This document shows positions 17,178-25,986 of a DNA stretch of 64,000 nucleotides, one piece after another (the first letter of the stretch is position 1; every line of letters begins with the position of its first letter). The DNA comes from DATAPD01 sp036265385. Lineage in GTDB: Bacteria > Acidobacteriota > Terriglobia > Terriglobales > Acidobacteriaceae. Made by a program: the position numbers and the translations under genes. The stretch covers positions 1-64,000 of the forward strand of contig DATAPD010000032.1 in the NCBI GenBank assembly GCA_036265385.1. Reading direction: 5' to 3'. The notes under the pieces were generated by a model that saw nothing but the letters and a program-made list of their open reading frames with translations, was not told where the DNA came from and did not search any database.

Positions 17178-19490
17178 TTACTGAGTGATTTCCAACTCAG
17201 CCGGCGTTCCGCTGGCTGAATCCGGACTGATCCACACCGTCAATTTCGCGGGCTCCACGGTGTACTGATTCTCGATGTTCCAGAGTGCGAGGGCATCGGG
17301 TGAAATCTTGAAACTTACCTTCTTCGTTTCACCGGGCGCGAGTGGCACTCGTTGCCATCCCTTTAACGCGCGCACAGGCTGGGCCGTGCTTGTCCCCTGC
17401 AACCGAATGTACAGTTGAACGACTGCTTCAGTCGCACGGCTGCCACTATTGGTGACGTCGGTCGAGGCGTTCAGAGCGACCGCAGATCTTTTGCTCAGGT
17501 CTCCATTCAGCGCTGAGGCGCGTAGCTGCTTGCTATCGACCTCGGTGTTGCCATATTTAAGAGCTGTGTACGAGAGACCGAAACCAAACGGGAACTGTGG
17601 CGTGCTCTCTTCATCGATATATCGGGACACATACTTCTTTTCGTCCGTTAACCCGATCGGCCGACCCGTGCTGAGCGCGTTGTAATAGAGTGGCTCCTGT
17701 CCCACGGATCGCGGCCAACTTACGACGAGTCTTCCTCCGGGTTCCGCTTCGCCATACAAAGTGCGAACCAGTGCAGGTCCGGCCTGGATTCCTGGGAACC
17801 AGGCGGCCAAAACCGCGGGCACGTGTTCAAATGCCCAAGGCAAAGTGAGCGGACGTCCGCTGAAAAGAATCAGCACGACTGGCTTCCCGGTGGCGACTAC
17901 CTTTTCGAGAAGTTCCTGCTGTCGACCGGGTAGGTCCAGGTGTGCGCGCGAAGCCGCTTCACCTGTCATCTCAGGTGCATTCTCCCCCAGTGCCATAATC
18001 ACGACATCGGACTTCCCTGCCGCAGTAACGGCTGCGTCGATATCCGCGTCCGTGCCTTCACTGATGCCGGTTCCCTTCACGTGAAATAAGTGGTCCTCAC
18101 CAACGCGCTTTGCCAACGCAGCATGGAAGGAGATTACGTCCTCACCGCGACTCAGTCCGCCCCAAGACCCCAGCATGTTCGCAGGATCATCTGCCAATGG
18201 CCCGATGAGAGCGATGTTATGAACTTTGTCGGACAAAGGCAGCAAAGGGGCGCCAGAAACTGTGGAGTTCTTCAGTAAAACGAAAGAGCGTTCAGCAGCG
18301 GTCCGAGCAAGGGCCAACGCATCAGGCTGGAGCATCGCCTGACTCTCTTTACTTTCGTCGACATAAGGATGGTCAAACAAGCCGAGCGCAAACTTCAGCC
18401 GCAGCACACGGCGCACAGCGTCATCAATTTTTGCCTGCGGAACCTGTCCGGACTGGAGGAGCTTCACCATGTTGTCGTGATACAGACTGCTGGCCATATC
18501 CATATCAACGCCCGCCATCAGAGACTTTCGCGCGGCGGTTGCGCCATCATTTGCAATGCCGTGCGCCATCGTTTCTTGTACTGAGGTCCAATCGCTGTCG
18601 ACCACGCCCTTGAAGCCCCATTCCTTGCGCAGGATCTGAGTCAACGTAAACGCATTCGATGATGCAGGCACGCCGTTCAGGGAGTTGAATGCGCTCATAA
18701 TGGTCGCCGAGCCGGCGTTGACCGCCGAATGGAACGGAGGAAAATAGATGTCCCTTAATGTGTGTTCTGAAATTTCGGTTGTGTTGTAGTCGCGGCCGCC
18801 CTCCGCGGCGCCGTATCCGACGTAGTGCTTGGCACAAGCGGCAATGCTGTCCGGATTGTCTAACCGAGATCCTTGATAGCCACGCACATAAGCCACAGCC
18901 ATCTGCGAGCCAAGGTAGGGATCTTCACCCGCTCCTTCGGTCATACGGCCCCAACGCGCATCGCGCGCGATGTCGACCATCGGAGAGAACGTCCAGCGGA
19001 TACCGGTTGCAGAAGCTTCCCTGGCGGCAACACGAGCGGCCTGTTCGACAATCTGTGTGTCCCAAGTAGATGCCAGTCCGAGCGGAATCGGAAATTCCGT
19101 GCGGAACCCATGAATTACGTCCAGGCCGAATACGATCGGAATATGAAGACGCGACTTTTCTACAGCAATTCGCTGATACGTATTCGTTTCCTTAGCAGTG
19201 GAAATATTGAATAGAGCGCCGATCTGGCCACGCTCGATCATGTCGTTGTAGTCCGTGCGTCCTGTGCCGGGCCCAGTGGGCTGACCAGCGGAATACTGCA
19301 CCAACTGGCCTACTTTCTCTTCCAAGGTCATCTTGCGCAAGAGCGTTTCGACTTTGGCATCCAAGCTTGAGTCGTAGATACCCACGCCCACCGGCAACCC
19401 CGATGAACTGGCAGCAGCAGGCGCTTGGGCGAGGAGGGGTTGGCAAGCCACCATTGAGCAAAGCAGGAGGGCGCAAAGTCTTCGCATCAT
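17178..19490 (-). CDS. bglX: GH3 beta-glucosidase, BglX-like
   Basis: This 770-residue protein has a signal peptide (to about VACQPLLAQ), a GH3 N-terminal barrel (about 40-370), a GH3 C-terminal alpha/beta domain (about 400-620) and a fibronectin-III-like end (about 670-760). The nucleophile is the Asp in GVVDSDWTS. KHYVGYG and RWGRMTEGAGEDPYL are typical substrate-site elements. It should release glucose from beta-gluco-oligosaccharides in the periplasm. BglX enzymes may favour beta-1,2-linked sophorose, which would fit the GH144-like neighbour. Its promoter and operator match those of the TonB receptor gene. Confidence 0.95.
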   Translation of the reverse strand: MMRRLCALLLCSMVACQPLLAQAPAAASSSGLPVGVGIYDSSLDAKVETLLRKMTLEEKVGQLVQYSAGQPTGPGTGRTDYNDMIERGQIGALFNISTAKETNTYQRIAVEKSRLHIPIVFGLDVIHGFRTEFPIPLGLASTWDTQIVEQAARVAAREASATGIRWTFSPMVDIARDARWGRMTEGAGEDPYLGSQMAVAYVRGYQGSRLDNPDSIAACAKHYVGYGAAEGGRDYNTTEISEHTLRDIYFPPFHSAVNAGSATIMSAFNSLNGVPASSNAFTLTQILRKEWGFKGVVDSDWTSVQETMAHGIANDGATAARKSLMAGVDMDMASSLYHDNMVKLLQSGQVPQAKIDDAVRRVLRLKFALGLFDHPYVDESKESQAMLQPDALALARTAAERSFVLLKNSTVSGAPLLPLSDKVHNIALIGPLADDPANMLGSWGGLSRGEDVISFHAALAKRVGEDHLFHVKGTGISEGTDADIDAAVTAAGKSDVVIMALGENAPEMTGEAASRAHLDLPGRQQELLEKVVATGKPVVLILFSGRPLTLPWAFEHVPAVLAAWFPGIQAGPALVRTLYGEAEPGGRLVVSWPRSVGQEPLYYNALSTGRPIGLTDEKKYVSRYIDEESTPQFPFGFGLSYTALKYGNTEVDSKQLRASALNGDLSKRSAVALNASTDVTNSGSRATEAVVQLYIRLQGTSTAQPVRALKGWQRVPLAPGETKKVSFKISPDALALWNIENQYTVEPAKLTVWISPDSASGTPAELEITQ

Positions 19491-19540
19491 AAAAACCGAG
19501 GTACTCCGGGTGGAATTTTGCCTATCGGGGCCGGAACCGC

Positions 19541-19558
19541 TACTAAATCGTGTTAGTA
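19541..19558. promoter_or_regulatory. LacI-type operator, copy 2
   Basis: TACTAAATCGTGTTAGTA has matching arms TACTAA and TTAGTA around a central CG. It lies 13 bases downstream of the presumed -10 box and 51 bases upstream of the GH3 start. The spacing to its promoter is within one base of copy 1 at 14665-14682. Confidence 0.75.
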
Positions 19559-19571
19559 AAGTTTCGAAGCT

Positions 19572-19600
19572 ATGAAAGCTTGATTTCTACGGCTTGTCAA
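19572..19600 (-). promoter_or_regulatory. Promoter of the GH3 beta-glucosidase gene
   Basis: On the minus strand TTGACA (complement of 19595-19600) is followed after 17 bases by TTTCAT (complement of 19572-19577), a weaker -10. The first ten bases, TTGACAAGCC, are identical to the TonB receptor promoter. Confidence 0.62.
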
Positions 19601-19614
19601 GACTTGTGTGAGAT

Positions 19615-21300
19615 TCAGGCACGCTTGAGCTTCCCGGAACGGAAATCTTCGAGCATGTGTTCGCAACCGCGAAGCGTAAAGGTCATGATGCTGATGGTGG
19701 TTGTTTTATCCGTCGGACTGGGGAAGATACTGGCGTCGCACGCATACAGATTCGGCACATCGTGAGTTTGCCCAAACGGATTCGTCACGAACTTTTTTGG
19801 GTCGTTGCCCATGCGGCAAGTACCCGTATCGTGCAAGCTCCAGCCTGGAACGGCGGGTTCATCCGCAGAACCTTCATAGACGCCACCAGCGGCACGAATC
19901 ACATCGGCACACACCTTCTTCGAATGCTCCCACATCTTTAGGACATTCTCGTCCCATTGAAAGTGAATGCGGGCCAGCGGAATGCCATACGGATCTTTTG
20001 CTTCGGGATCGATATCAACGAAGTTGGTATCGAGAGGAAGTGACGGCGCTTGGATACTGAAGCTTACCGGTGTGGGGTATCGGCGCTTTACTTCACGCTT
20101 GTAGGAAGAACCGAAGCCTTCCGCTTGCATGGCGTACCAAGGGTATTCGGAGCAGCCGCCGTATGGATAGACTGAATAGCCGCGCACGAACGATTCTTCT
20201 TTGGGATTCTTCAGGTTTTGCCACCGAGGCATCCACACGATCGTGTTATCGCCTACGCCATCAGGGAACGAAGGCTGGCCTAGCAACTGCGGCAAGTAGC
20301 CGCGAGCAGACTCTCCATAAAGGTGGTCGCACAAGTTGCGGCCGAGTTGGCCACTGGAGTTTGCGATTCCATTGGGCCAGAAGCGCGATTTCGAGTTGAG
20401 CATGATCCGCGCTGTTTCAACGCAGGTTGCGGCGACCACAACCGCGCGCCCGTACACTTCAACTTCCTGTTTCGTACCACGGTCGATGTAGGCGACTCCC
20501 TTCGCCATCCCGTTCTCATCCACAAGAATGTCCTTGGCGAGAGCGTTAGTACGAAGTTCAAGATTTTTGGTCGCCTCAGCTTTCGGCAGAAACCGCCAGT
20601 GCGTTGAGAAAAATGAACCCGTGTCACATCCGGTTGTGCAGGCCCCGCAGAAATGGCAGGCGGGGTGTCCCTCGTGATCGCGCGTGAGTTGGGCGATCCG
20701 ATCGTGCAGATACGGAACACCGACTTTCTCCGCTCCCTTTGCAAGGATGTTATCGAAACATCGGAAATTGAAGGGCGGCAGATATTCCCCGTCCGGATTA
20801 CTTGGACGATTTTGGACACTGCTCGCGACGCCAATCATCCGCTCGACGCGGCTGTAGTAGGGAGCAATTTCAGCGTAGGTAAGTGGCCAGTCCACGCCGT
20901 GCCCATCGAGCGATGCAGCGCGAAAATCGATATCTCCAAAACGGGCTGACGAGCGGCCCCAGAAGTTCGTTTTCCCACCCACAGCCAGACAGCGTGGGAA
21001 AAACCATTTCGAACCAGGAGCGGTTGTGAACTTTATTTCGTGATCCCAGACACCGGCCACGTATTCGCTATCCATGAACCCAATCGATTCGGAACGGGTT
21101 GCGGGATCACCAAAGCTTCGGTACTTCATATCCCATGGCATGCGGTGATTGCGAAAGTCTTTTTCGGGATCCAGCTTTCGACCAGCATTCAGTGCACAAA
21201 CCTTGAGACCGGCTTCGCACAAGGTTTTCATGGCCATGCCGCCGCCGGCTCCCGTTCCAATTACGATGACGTCATATTCCTGTTTGGCCATGGTTACCAT
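19615..21300 (-). CDS. GMC-family FAD-dependent dehydrogenase
   Basis: This 561-residue flavoprotein has an N-terminal ADP-binding fold (VIVIGTGAGGGMAM), GMC signatures and the catalytic region HDTGTCRMGNDP near residue 505, with a C-terminal FAD-contact segment (LYACDASIFPSP). A Cys-rich segment CHFCGACTTGC (about 213-223) could bind an Fe-S cluster or form disulfides. It probably oxidises a sugar or alcohol. It has no signal peptide of its own; the upstream partner has a twin-arginine signal, so the pair may be exported together. Its ATG overlaps the partner's TAA as ATGGTAA. The next downstream gene, GH3, has its own promoter. Confidence 0.92.
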   Translation of the reverse strand: MVTMAKQEYDVIVIGTGAGGGMAMKTLCEAGLKVCALNAGRKLDPEKDFRNHRMPWDMKYRSFGDPATRSESIGFMDSEYVAGVWDHEIKFTTAPGSKWFFPRCLAVGGKTNFWGRSSARFGDIDFRAASLDGHGVDWPLTYAEIAPYYSRVERMIGVASSVQNRPSNPDGEYLPPFNFRCFDNILAKGAEKVGVPYLHDRIAQLTRDHEGHPACHFCGACTTGCDTGSFFSTHWRFLPKAEATKNLELRTNALAKDILVDENGMAKGVAYIDRGTKQEVEVYGRAVVVAATCVETARIMLNSKSRFWPNGIANSSGQLGRNLCDHLYGESARGYLPQLLGQPSFPDGVGDNTIVWMPRWQNLKNPKEESFVRGYSVYPYGGCSEYPWYAMQAEGFGSSYKREVKRRYPTPVSFSIQAPSLPLDTNFVDIDPEAKDPYGIPLARIHFQWDENVLKMWEHSKKVCADVIRAAGGVYEGSADEPAVPGWSLHDTGTCRMGNDPKKFVTNPFGQTHDVPNLYACDASIFPSPTDKTTTISIMTFTLRGCEHMLEDFRSGKLKRA

Positions 21301-21905
21301 TTCGGCGGTGGAAGATGTTTGTGCTCCGGATCGTCTTTGTGCGGACAGGCCGGTGATTCTGCATAAAACTTCAACGCAGGGTTGTCGAGTTCTTTATAAC
21401 CAATTTCGGTTGTGTAGAAACCCATGATGGTCATTTCCTTCATGCGGCGGAAAAACTCTCGCCCATCTTCTTCGCCCTCTCGGTATTTCGCTTTGTAAGC
21501 CAATGGTTCGAGGATCGAGATCTGCTCTTTGTCAGAAAGTCCAAGAAAGGGCTTTCCGAGAAGACGTTCCGAATGCGCATTCAGCCATGAAAGTCCCGTG
21601 CGAAACGGATATTGCTGTTCGCGATCGCGAGAAATCATGAAGTCAATGAATTCGGCGACGCCAGCTTCTTTCGCTCCGGGAGTTTGATCCGTTGGAATGA
21701 TGAGTTCTGTGAGACGTTCGACGACTGCATATTCGCCATCGGAAAAAAATTGAGGCTTGTAATTCGCAGGGCGAATCTGTTCCATTCCGCGGCTTTCATG
21801 TCCCAATGCAAAAGACCAGCGACTGAAGCCGGGAAATGGTGCGGCTGCTGCTGCAAGCGCCATGATGCGCAAGATTTCCCGACGTTGAAGATCCTGTCCG
21901 GCCAT
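21294..21905 (-). CDS. Gluconate 2-dehydrogenase subunit 3-like protein (TAT signal)
   Basis: This 203-residue protein starts with a twin-arginine-like signal (QRREILRIMALAAAAAPFPG) and continues as the small-subunit family that accompanies GMC dehydrogenases (AVVERLTELIIPTDQTPGAKEAGVAEF). In known complexes this subunit carries the flavoprotein across the membrane and stabilises it. It overlaps the GMC gene by seven bases, which supports coupled translation and a complex. Confidence 0.9.
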   Translation of the reverse strand: MAGQDLQRREILRIMALAAAAAPFPGFSRWSFALGHESRGMEQIRPANYKPQFFSDGEYAVVERLTELIIPTDQTPGAKEAGVAEFIDFMISRDREQQYPFRTGLSWLNAHSERLLGKPFLGLSDKEQISILEPLAYKAKYREGEEDGREFFRRMKEMTIMGFYTTEIGYKELDNPALKFYAESPACPHKDDPEHKHLPPPKW

Positions 21906-22015
21906 CCTCTACTCCAGCAACACGCAACAAAAGGCTAAAAGTTTGTGAGATTCTCTACGAAAGATTAGAACTGCGCAACACGAACACTGAGAACACCAGT
22001 TGCTAGCTCCCCGCG

Positions 22016-22531
22016 TCAGTGGTGCTGGAGCGATTTGTTCCACTCCTCCTGCACTGCCGGGGGAAGTTTATTGATACGGCTTAAGAAGCCTGTCACTTTC
22101 CAGATGTCCGTATCCGACATCAGGTTTTTCCAGGCCGGCATGCCTGTGTTCCGAATTCCGTGTTTGGTCACATAAAAGATGTGCCATTCCGGATCATGCA
22201 TGGGACGGATCAACAGCTGTGGCGCGTGCGGATAAAGCTCCGCACCGAAAGCGCTGGGTTTTTTGTCGAGGTTGCCGTGGCATTCCGCGCAAGCCGTAAC
22301 GTAGGTCTTCATGCCCTCGATCAGCGCCGCATCATTGATGGGAACGGGATTGGCATCTCTTGAGGCCCGCCGTTCCACGGATGCGTCCAGCGCTCGCGAG
22401 GCGAGCCAGCGTTCAGCACGACTCGGGAATTGATCGGCATCGCTGTTCACGAGTCCCAACAGGGAGAAGCTCAAAGCCACTAAGGTTAAAAGGACTAAAG
22501 CCAAAATTACGCCGAAAACAACTCTCCCCAT
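22016..22531 (-). CDS. Membrane-anchored monohaem cytochrome c
   Basis: This 171-residue protein has one N-terminal hydrophobic helix (about 4-28), with no obvious cleavage site, and a periplasmic cytochrome c domain. Cys81-x2-Cys84-His85 (CAECH) binds haem, and Met131 (NTGMPAWKN) is the likely sixth ligand. It lies about 110 bases upstream of the dehydrogenase pair on the same strand and is the likely electron acceptor from the GMC enzyme, passing electrons to the respiratory chain. Confidence 0.9.
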   Translation of the reverse strand: MGRVVFGVILALVLLTLVALSFSLLGLVNSDADQFPSRAERWLASRALDASVERRASRDANPVPINDAALIEGMKTYVTACAECHGNLDKKPSAFGAELYPHAPQLLIRPMHDPEWHIFYVTKHGIRNTGMPAWKNLMSDTDIWKVTGFLSRINKLPPAVQEEWNKSLQHH

Positions 22532-22567
22532 GCTGAACAGGTCCTCTCTTGCAATTTAACTTACCGA

Positions 22568-23134
22568 TCAACGGCTCACTTTGTGTCGCTCGCAGGCGGC
22601 GACGATTTTGGTCGGATCGATGGCTTCTTTATCCACTTGTGTCTCCAAGATCTTGCCGTCTTTCCCGATCAAGAAATTGACGCGCCTCGCGGCTTTGTAC
22701 TTATCTACGTAGATGCCGTATTTGTGAGTGACGTCGCCACCCCAATCGCTAAGCAGCGGGAAGGTGACGCCGATTTGGTCTGCAAATGCCTTGTTGGCGA
22801 ACGGGCTATCCATGCTCACACCCAGGACCTGGGTGTCGGCTGCTTCCAGCTTTTGAAGATTCTGCTGGAAGTTTTTCATTTGCTGCGTTCAACCACCGGT
22901 AAAAGCAAAAACGTAAAACGCGAGCACGACGTTCTTTTTACCTCGATACTGGCTGAGCGATACGTCCTTCAAATCGGTGCCATCGAAGTATTGCAGCTTG
23001 AAGTCAGGCGCGTCCTGTCCCACCTTGAGCGACATCGGCTCGGCGGCTTTCGCTTGAGCAGACAGGAGCGGGGTGGCGGCACTGAGAATGGCAGCGGTGC
23101 AGAACGAGATCAGAAGTCTGCGATTACATTTCAT
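22568..23134 (-). CDS. Exported peroxiredoxin, predicted selenoprotein
   Basis: Read through one UGA (22889-22891), this is a 188-residue AhpC/TSA-type thiol peroxidase with a signal peptide (about 1-31). UGA is residue 82, in VLAFYVFAFTGG-Sec-TQQM, exactly where peroxiredoxins carry the peroxidatic Cys (family pattern FTGGCT). The remainder has the normal fold (VLGVSMDSPF, GVTFPLLSDWGGDV, RRVNFLIGKDGKI). Sec-containing peroxiredoxins are known in some anaerobes. A perfect 8-bp hairpin with suitable loop and distance follows the UGA. The gene lies 36 bases downstream of the cytochrome c gene only in sequence order; on the minus strand it is transcribed first and may head that operon. It would reduce peroxides made by the oxidoreductases nearby. 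Confidence 0.85.
22843..22871 (-). promoter_or_regulatory. Candidate bacterial SECIS hairpin (peroxiredoxin gene)
   Basis: On the minus strand CTTCCAGC pairs perfectly with GCTGGAAG (eight pairs) around a 13-base loop, AGAATCTTCAAAA. The loop begins 26 bases after the UGA and has G as its second base. Stem length, loop size, distance and the guanine all fall within the described limits for bacterial SECIS elements. Confidence 0.68.
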
Positions 23135-23345
23135 AACTGGACCTCCCCCAATGCTGCAAGCCTATCTTGCGTAGAGCCGAAAATGCAATCCGAGGGCGTC
23201 TTTTTGACATTGCCGGTCGTCGCAATTAGGACTAGATTTTTAATCCGGTGAACCTGCGACGCGGATCCAAGGCCCTAACTGCTCTGTTTCGAATAGCGCC
23301 TCCTGAAAACACAATGCTTCGTGCGCCTCTTCATGGAGCGCATTC

Positions 23346-25118
23346 ATGAAGCTTCAGACACTCAATGACATTCTGACCGCAATCGTCAACAGACGAAGTG
23401 ATCGTGTCATGATGCAAAGAGAGTCGATCAACTGGGTTTCCATTTCCTCGGCGGAGCTTTATCAGAAGGTGGCCGGGATCGCTCGGGGCCTGCGGGAGTG
23501 GGGTCTACGAAAGGGCGATCGGGTTGCCATTCTCAGCGAAAACCGACCCGAGTGGACGATTACGGATTTCGCATGTCTATCAATCGGCGCGGTCGTTGTT
23601 CCAGTCTACGCAACCCTTACGGATCGACAAACTGCCGAGCTCCTTTGCGATTCGGGTGTTCGCGCGATCGTTCTTTCGACGCAGCAGCAGTTGGATAAAG
23701 TGCAGAGCGTGCGTGATCAAACGCCCGTCGAGCACATACTGGTTATGGATCATGTGGAGTCTGCCCACGCTTTCTCTCTATCGCGCATGGCGCAGGCGGG
23801 TCCGAGTCAGCGCGACCCCGAATTCGAAGCGTTGGCCGCAAGCATTCGACCGGACGATCTCGCTACGATCATCTACACGTCGGGAACGACAGGTACTCCG
23901 AAGGGAGCCATGCTCACCCACGGCAATATGGCGTCAAATATCGAATGCTCGCTTGGAGAGTTCGGGGTTGGCGAGGGCGAGACCAGCCTGTCGTTTCTTC
24001 CTCTCTCGCACGTCACGGCGCGCCATGTCGATTTCGCAATGCTGTATCACGGTGTGACGTTGGCATACTGTCCGGAGATGGAAAAACTCCCGCGCGCGCT
24101 TGCGGAAGTCCGGCCATCCATCTTCGTGGCGGTCCCACGAGTTTACGAGAAGATCTACGCGCAAGTTTTGCAGAAAACTCGGAAGCACCCGAAGCGGGCA
24201 ATCTACGAGTGGGCACTTGAAGTTGGCCGAAAACATAAGCCGGAGATTCTTGCTGGCCGGACTCCGAGTTCTCTCGCATGGCGAGTTGCTAATCGCGTCG
24301 TATATTCGCAGGTGCGAGCTGGATTGGGTGGCCAGGTGGAACTGTTCATTTCAGGTGGAGCGCCGCTGGGCCGAGAACTCGCGGACTGGTACGCCACGAT
24401 TGGAATCCGTATTCATGAAGGCTACGGGCTCACCGAGACGTCGCCGGTGATTGCAGTGAACACACCGCGTGCTCACAAACTGGGTACTGTCGGTAAACCG
24501 CTGTCCAATGTTGAAGTCCGGATCGCCGATGATGGCGAAGTCCTGGTGCGAGGGCCATCGGTTTTCAGAGGCTACTGGCAGAAGCCGGAAGAAACGCGTC
24601 AGGCGTTCGATGGTGACTGGTTCAAAACTGGTGATATCGGAAATCTAGATGCAGACGGCTTTCTGTTGATCACGGATCGCAAGAAAGATCTCATTAAGAC
24701 GTCGGGTGGGAAGTTCATTGCGCCGGCCCCGATCGAGAATGCCCTGAAATTAAATCCATTGATCGCGACCGCGGTGGTTGTTGGAGACAAGCGCAAGTTT
24801 CCAGCCGTACTGATTGCGCCGCACTTCCCTCTGTTGGAAGAGTGGGCTAAAGCCAATGACGTGGCATTTGGATCTCGAACCGAGCTAGTTGAGAACGAAA
24901 AAGTAAAAGCTTTGTACGACGGGATTATCGCCGAGACGAACCGTGACTTGGCGCGCTTTGAACAGCTCAAGAAGGTCATCCTCGTCGATGAAGAATTCTC
25001 GGTCGCCACCGGCACACTGACCCATACTCTGAAGCTGCGCCGCCGCGGGATCGAACAGCATTTCAAAGAAAAGATCGAAGCGGTTTACGAAGCTGCCGAA
25101 TTTCCAGCAGTTACCTAG
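23346..25118 (+). CDS. Long-chain acyl-CoA synthetase (AMP-forming)
   Basis: This 590-residue ANL-superfamily enzyme activates fatty acids to acyl-CoA through an acyl-adenylate. The phosphate-binding P-loop is IIYTSGTTGTPKGAMLTH (about 178-195), the A5 motif GYGLTETSP follows, then DGDWFKTGDIG and the linker DRKKDLIKTSGGKFIAP, whose Lys is used in catalysis. It resembles FadD15-type synthetases with a C-terminal lid. The start ATG is preceded by GGAGCG. thiG follows 38 bases downstream on the same strand. Confidence 0.93.
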   Translation: MKLQTLNDILTAIVNRRSDRVMMQRESINWVSISSAELYQKVAGIARGLREWGLRKGDRVAILSENRPEWTITDFACLSIGAVVVPVYATLTDRQTAELLCDSGVRAIVLSTQQQLDKVQSVRDQTPVEHILVMDHVESAHAFSLSRMAQAGPSQRDPEFEALAASIRPDDLATIIYTSGTTGTPKGAMLTHGNMASNIECSLGEFGVGEGETSLSFLPLSHVTARHVDFAMLYHGVTLAYCPEMEKLPRALAEVRPSIFVAVPRVYEKIYAQVLQKTRKHPKRAIYEWALEVGRKHKPEILAGRTPSSLAWRVANRVVYSQVRAGLGGQVELFISGGAPLGRELADWYATIGIRIHEGYGLTETSPVIAVNTPRAHKLGTVGKPLSNVEVRIADDGEVLVRGPSVFRGYWQKPEETRQAFDGDWFKTGDIGNLDADGFLLITDRKKDLIKTSGGKFIAPAPIENALKLNPLIATAVVVGDKRKFPAVLIAPHFPLLEEWAKANDVAFGSRTELVENEKVKALYDGIIAETNRDLARFEQLKKVILVDEEFSVATGTLTHTLKLRRRGIEQHFKEKIEAVYEAAEFPAVT

Positions 25119-25156
25119 CACCATCCGTCCGCCTTTTTCTTTACAATAGGGACATC

Positions 25157-25927
25157 ATGGACCCACTCATAATTGCTGGAAGAGAGTTCCGTTCCCGGCT
25201 GATCGTGGGCACGGGGAAATACAAATCATTCCAAGAAACAGCTCGTGCACTTGAGGCAAGCGGGGCCGACATGGTCACCGTGGCTGTGCGGCGCGTGAAT
25301 CTTGATCGCAGCAAGGAATCATTGCTCGATTATCTCGATCCGAAGAAATACTTTCTGCTTCCCAACACCGCCGGTTGTTACACGGCAGATGAGGCCATTC
25401 GCGCGGCGCGCCTCGGGCGAGAAGTTGGGTTATCAGACTGGGTCAAGCTGGAAGTGATCGGCGACCAGGCGACACTGTATCCGGATGTTCAGGCTACGCT
25501 GGAGGCTACACGCGTTCTCGTCAAGGAAGGGTTCACCGTATTGCCGTATACATCGGATGATGTCGTTTTCGCGAAACGTCTGTTGGATGCAGGTGCATCC
25601 GCCGTCATGCCGCTCGGCGCTCCGATTGGCAGCGGGATGGGCATCCAGAATGAAGCGAATATCCGCATCTTGCGTGAAGTGATTACAGATGTGCCGCTGA
25701 TCGTAGATGCGGGAGTTGGAACCGCATCTGATGCGGCAATCGCCCTTGAACTCGGGGCCGACGCGGTACTGATGAATACTGGGATTGCGGGTGCCCAAGA
25801 GCCGGTCCTTATGGCTGAAGCAATGAGAAATGCCGTCTTGGCGGGACGACAGGCCTACTTGGCCGGGCGCATGCAGAAGAAGCTCTATGCGACGGCGAGT
25901 TCTCCTTTGGAAGGTGTTGTGCGCTAG
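25157..25927 (+). CDS. thiG: Thiazole synthase ThiG
   Basis: ThiG makes the thiazole phosphate part of thiamine from 1-deoxyxylulose 5-phosphate, dehydroglycine and the ThiS thiocarboxylate. The 256 residues cover the whole TIM barrel: GREFRSRLIVGTGKY at the start, the Schiff-base lysine in VKLEVIGD, PLGAPIGSGMGIQN, and the phosphate site DAGVGTASDAA. The start ATG has AGGGA in front of it. The usual partners thiS, thiH and thiO are not adjacent, and the 38-base gap is too short for a TPP riboswitch. A terminator follows. Confidence 0.96.
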   Translation: MDPLIIAGREFRSRLIVGTGKYKSFQETARALEASGADMVTVAVRRVNLDRSKESLLDYLDPKKYFLLPNTAGCYTADEAIRAARLGREVGLSDWVKLEVIGDQATLYPDVQATLEATRVLVKEGFTVLPYTSDDVVFAKRLLDAGASAVMPLGAPIGSGMGIQNEANIRILREVITDVPLIVDAGVGTASDAAIALELGADAVLMNTGIAGAQEPVLMAEAMRNAVLAGRQAYLAGRMQKKLYATASSPLEGVVR

Positions 25928-25946
25928 CTTCTATTTTAGCGAAAGA

Positions 25947-25972
25947 AAAAGGGCGGTTTCGCCCGCCCTTTT
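25947..25972. terminator. Bidirectional intrinsic terminator
   Basis: AAAAGGGCGG and CCGCCCTTTT form a 10-bp stem around TTTCGC. The A and T ends give U-runs in both directions. It lies between the convergent thiG and the small secreted protein gene at 25987. Confidence 0.9.
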
Positions 25973-25986
25973 GGCTGGTCAAACTC

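Noticed and set aside
25119..25156. TPP riboswitch upstream of thiG
   Set aside because: The gap to the preceding gene is only 38 bases, too short for the element.
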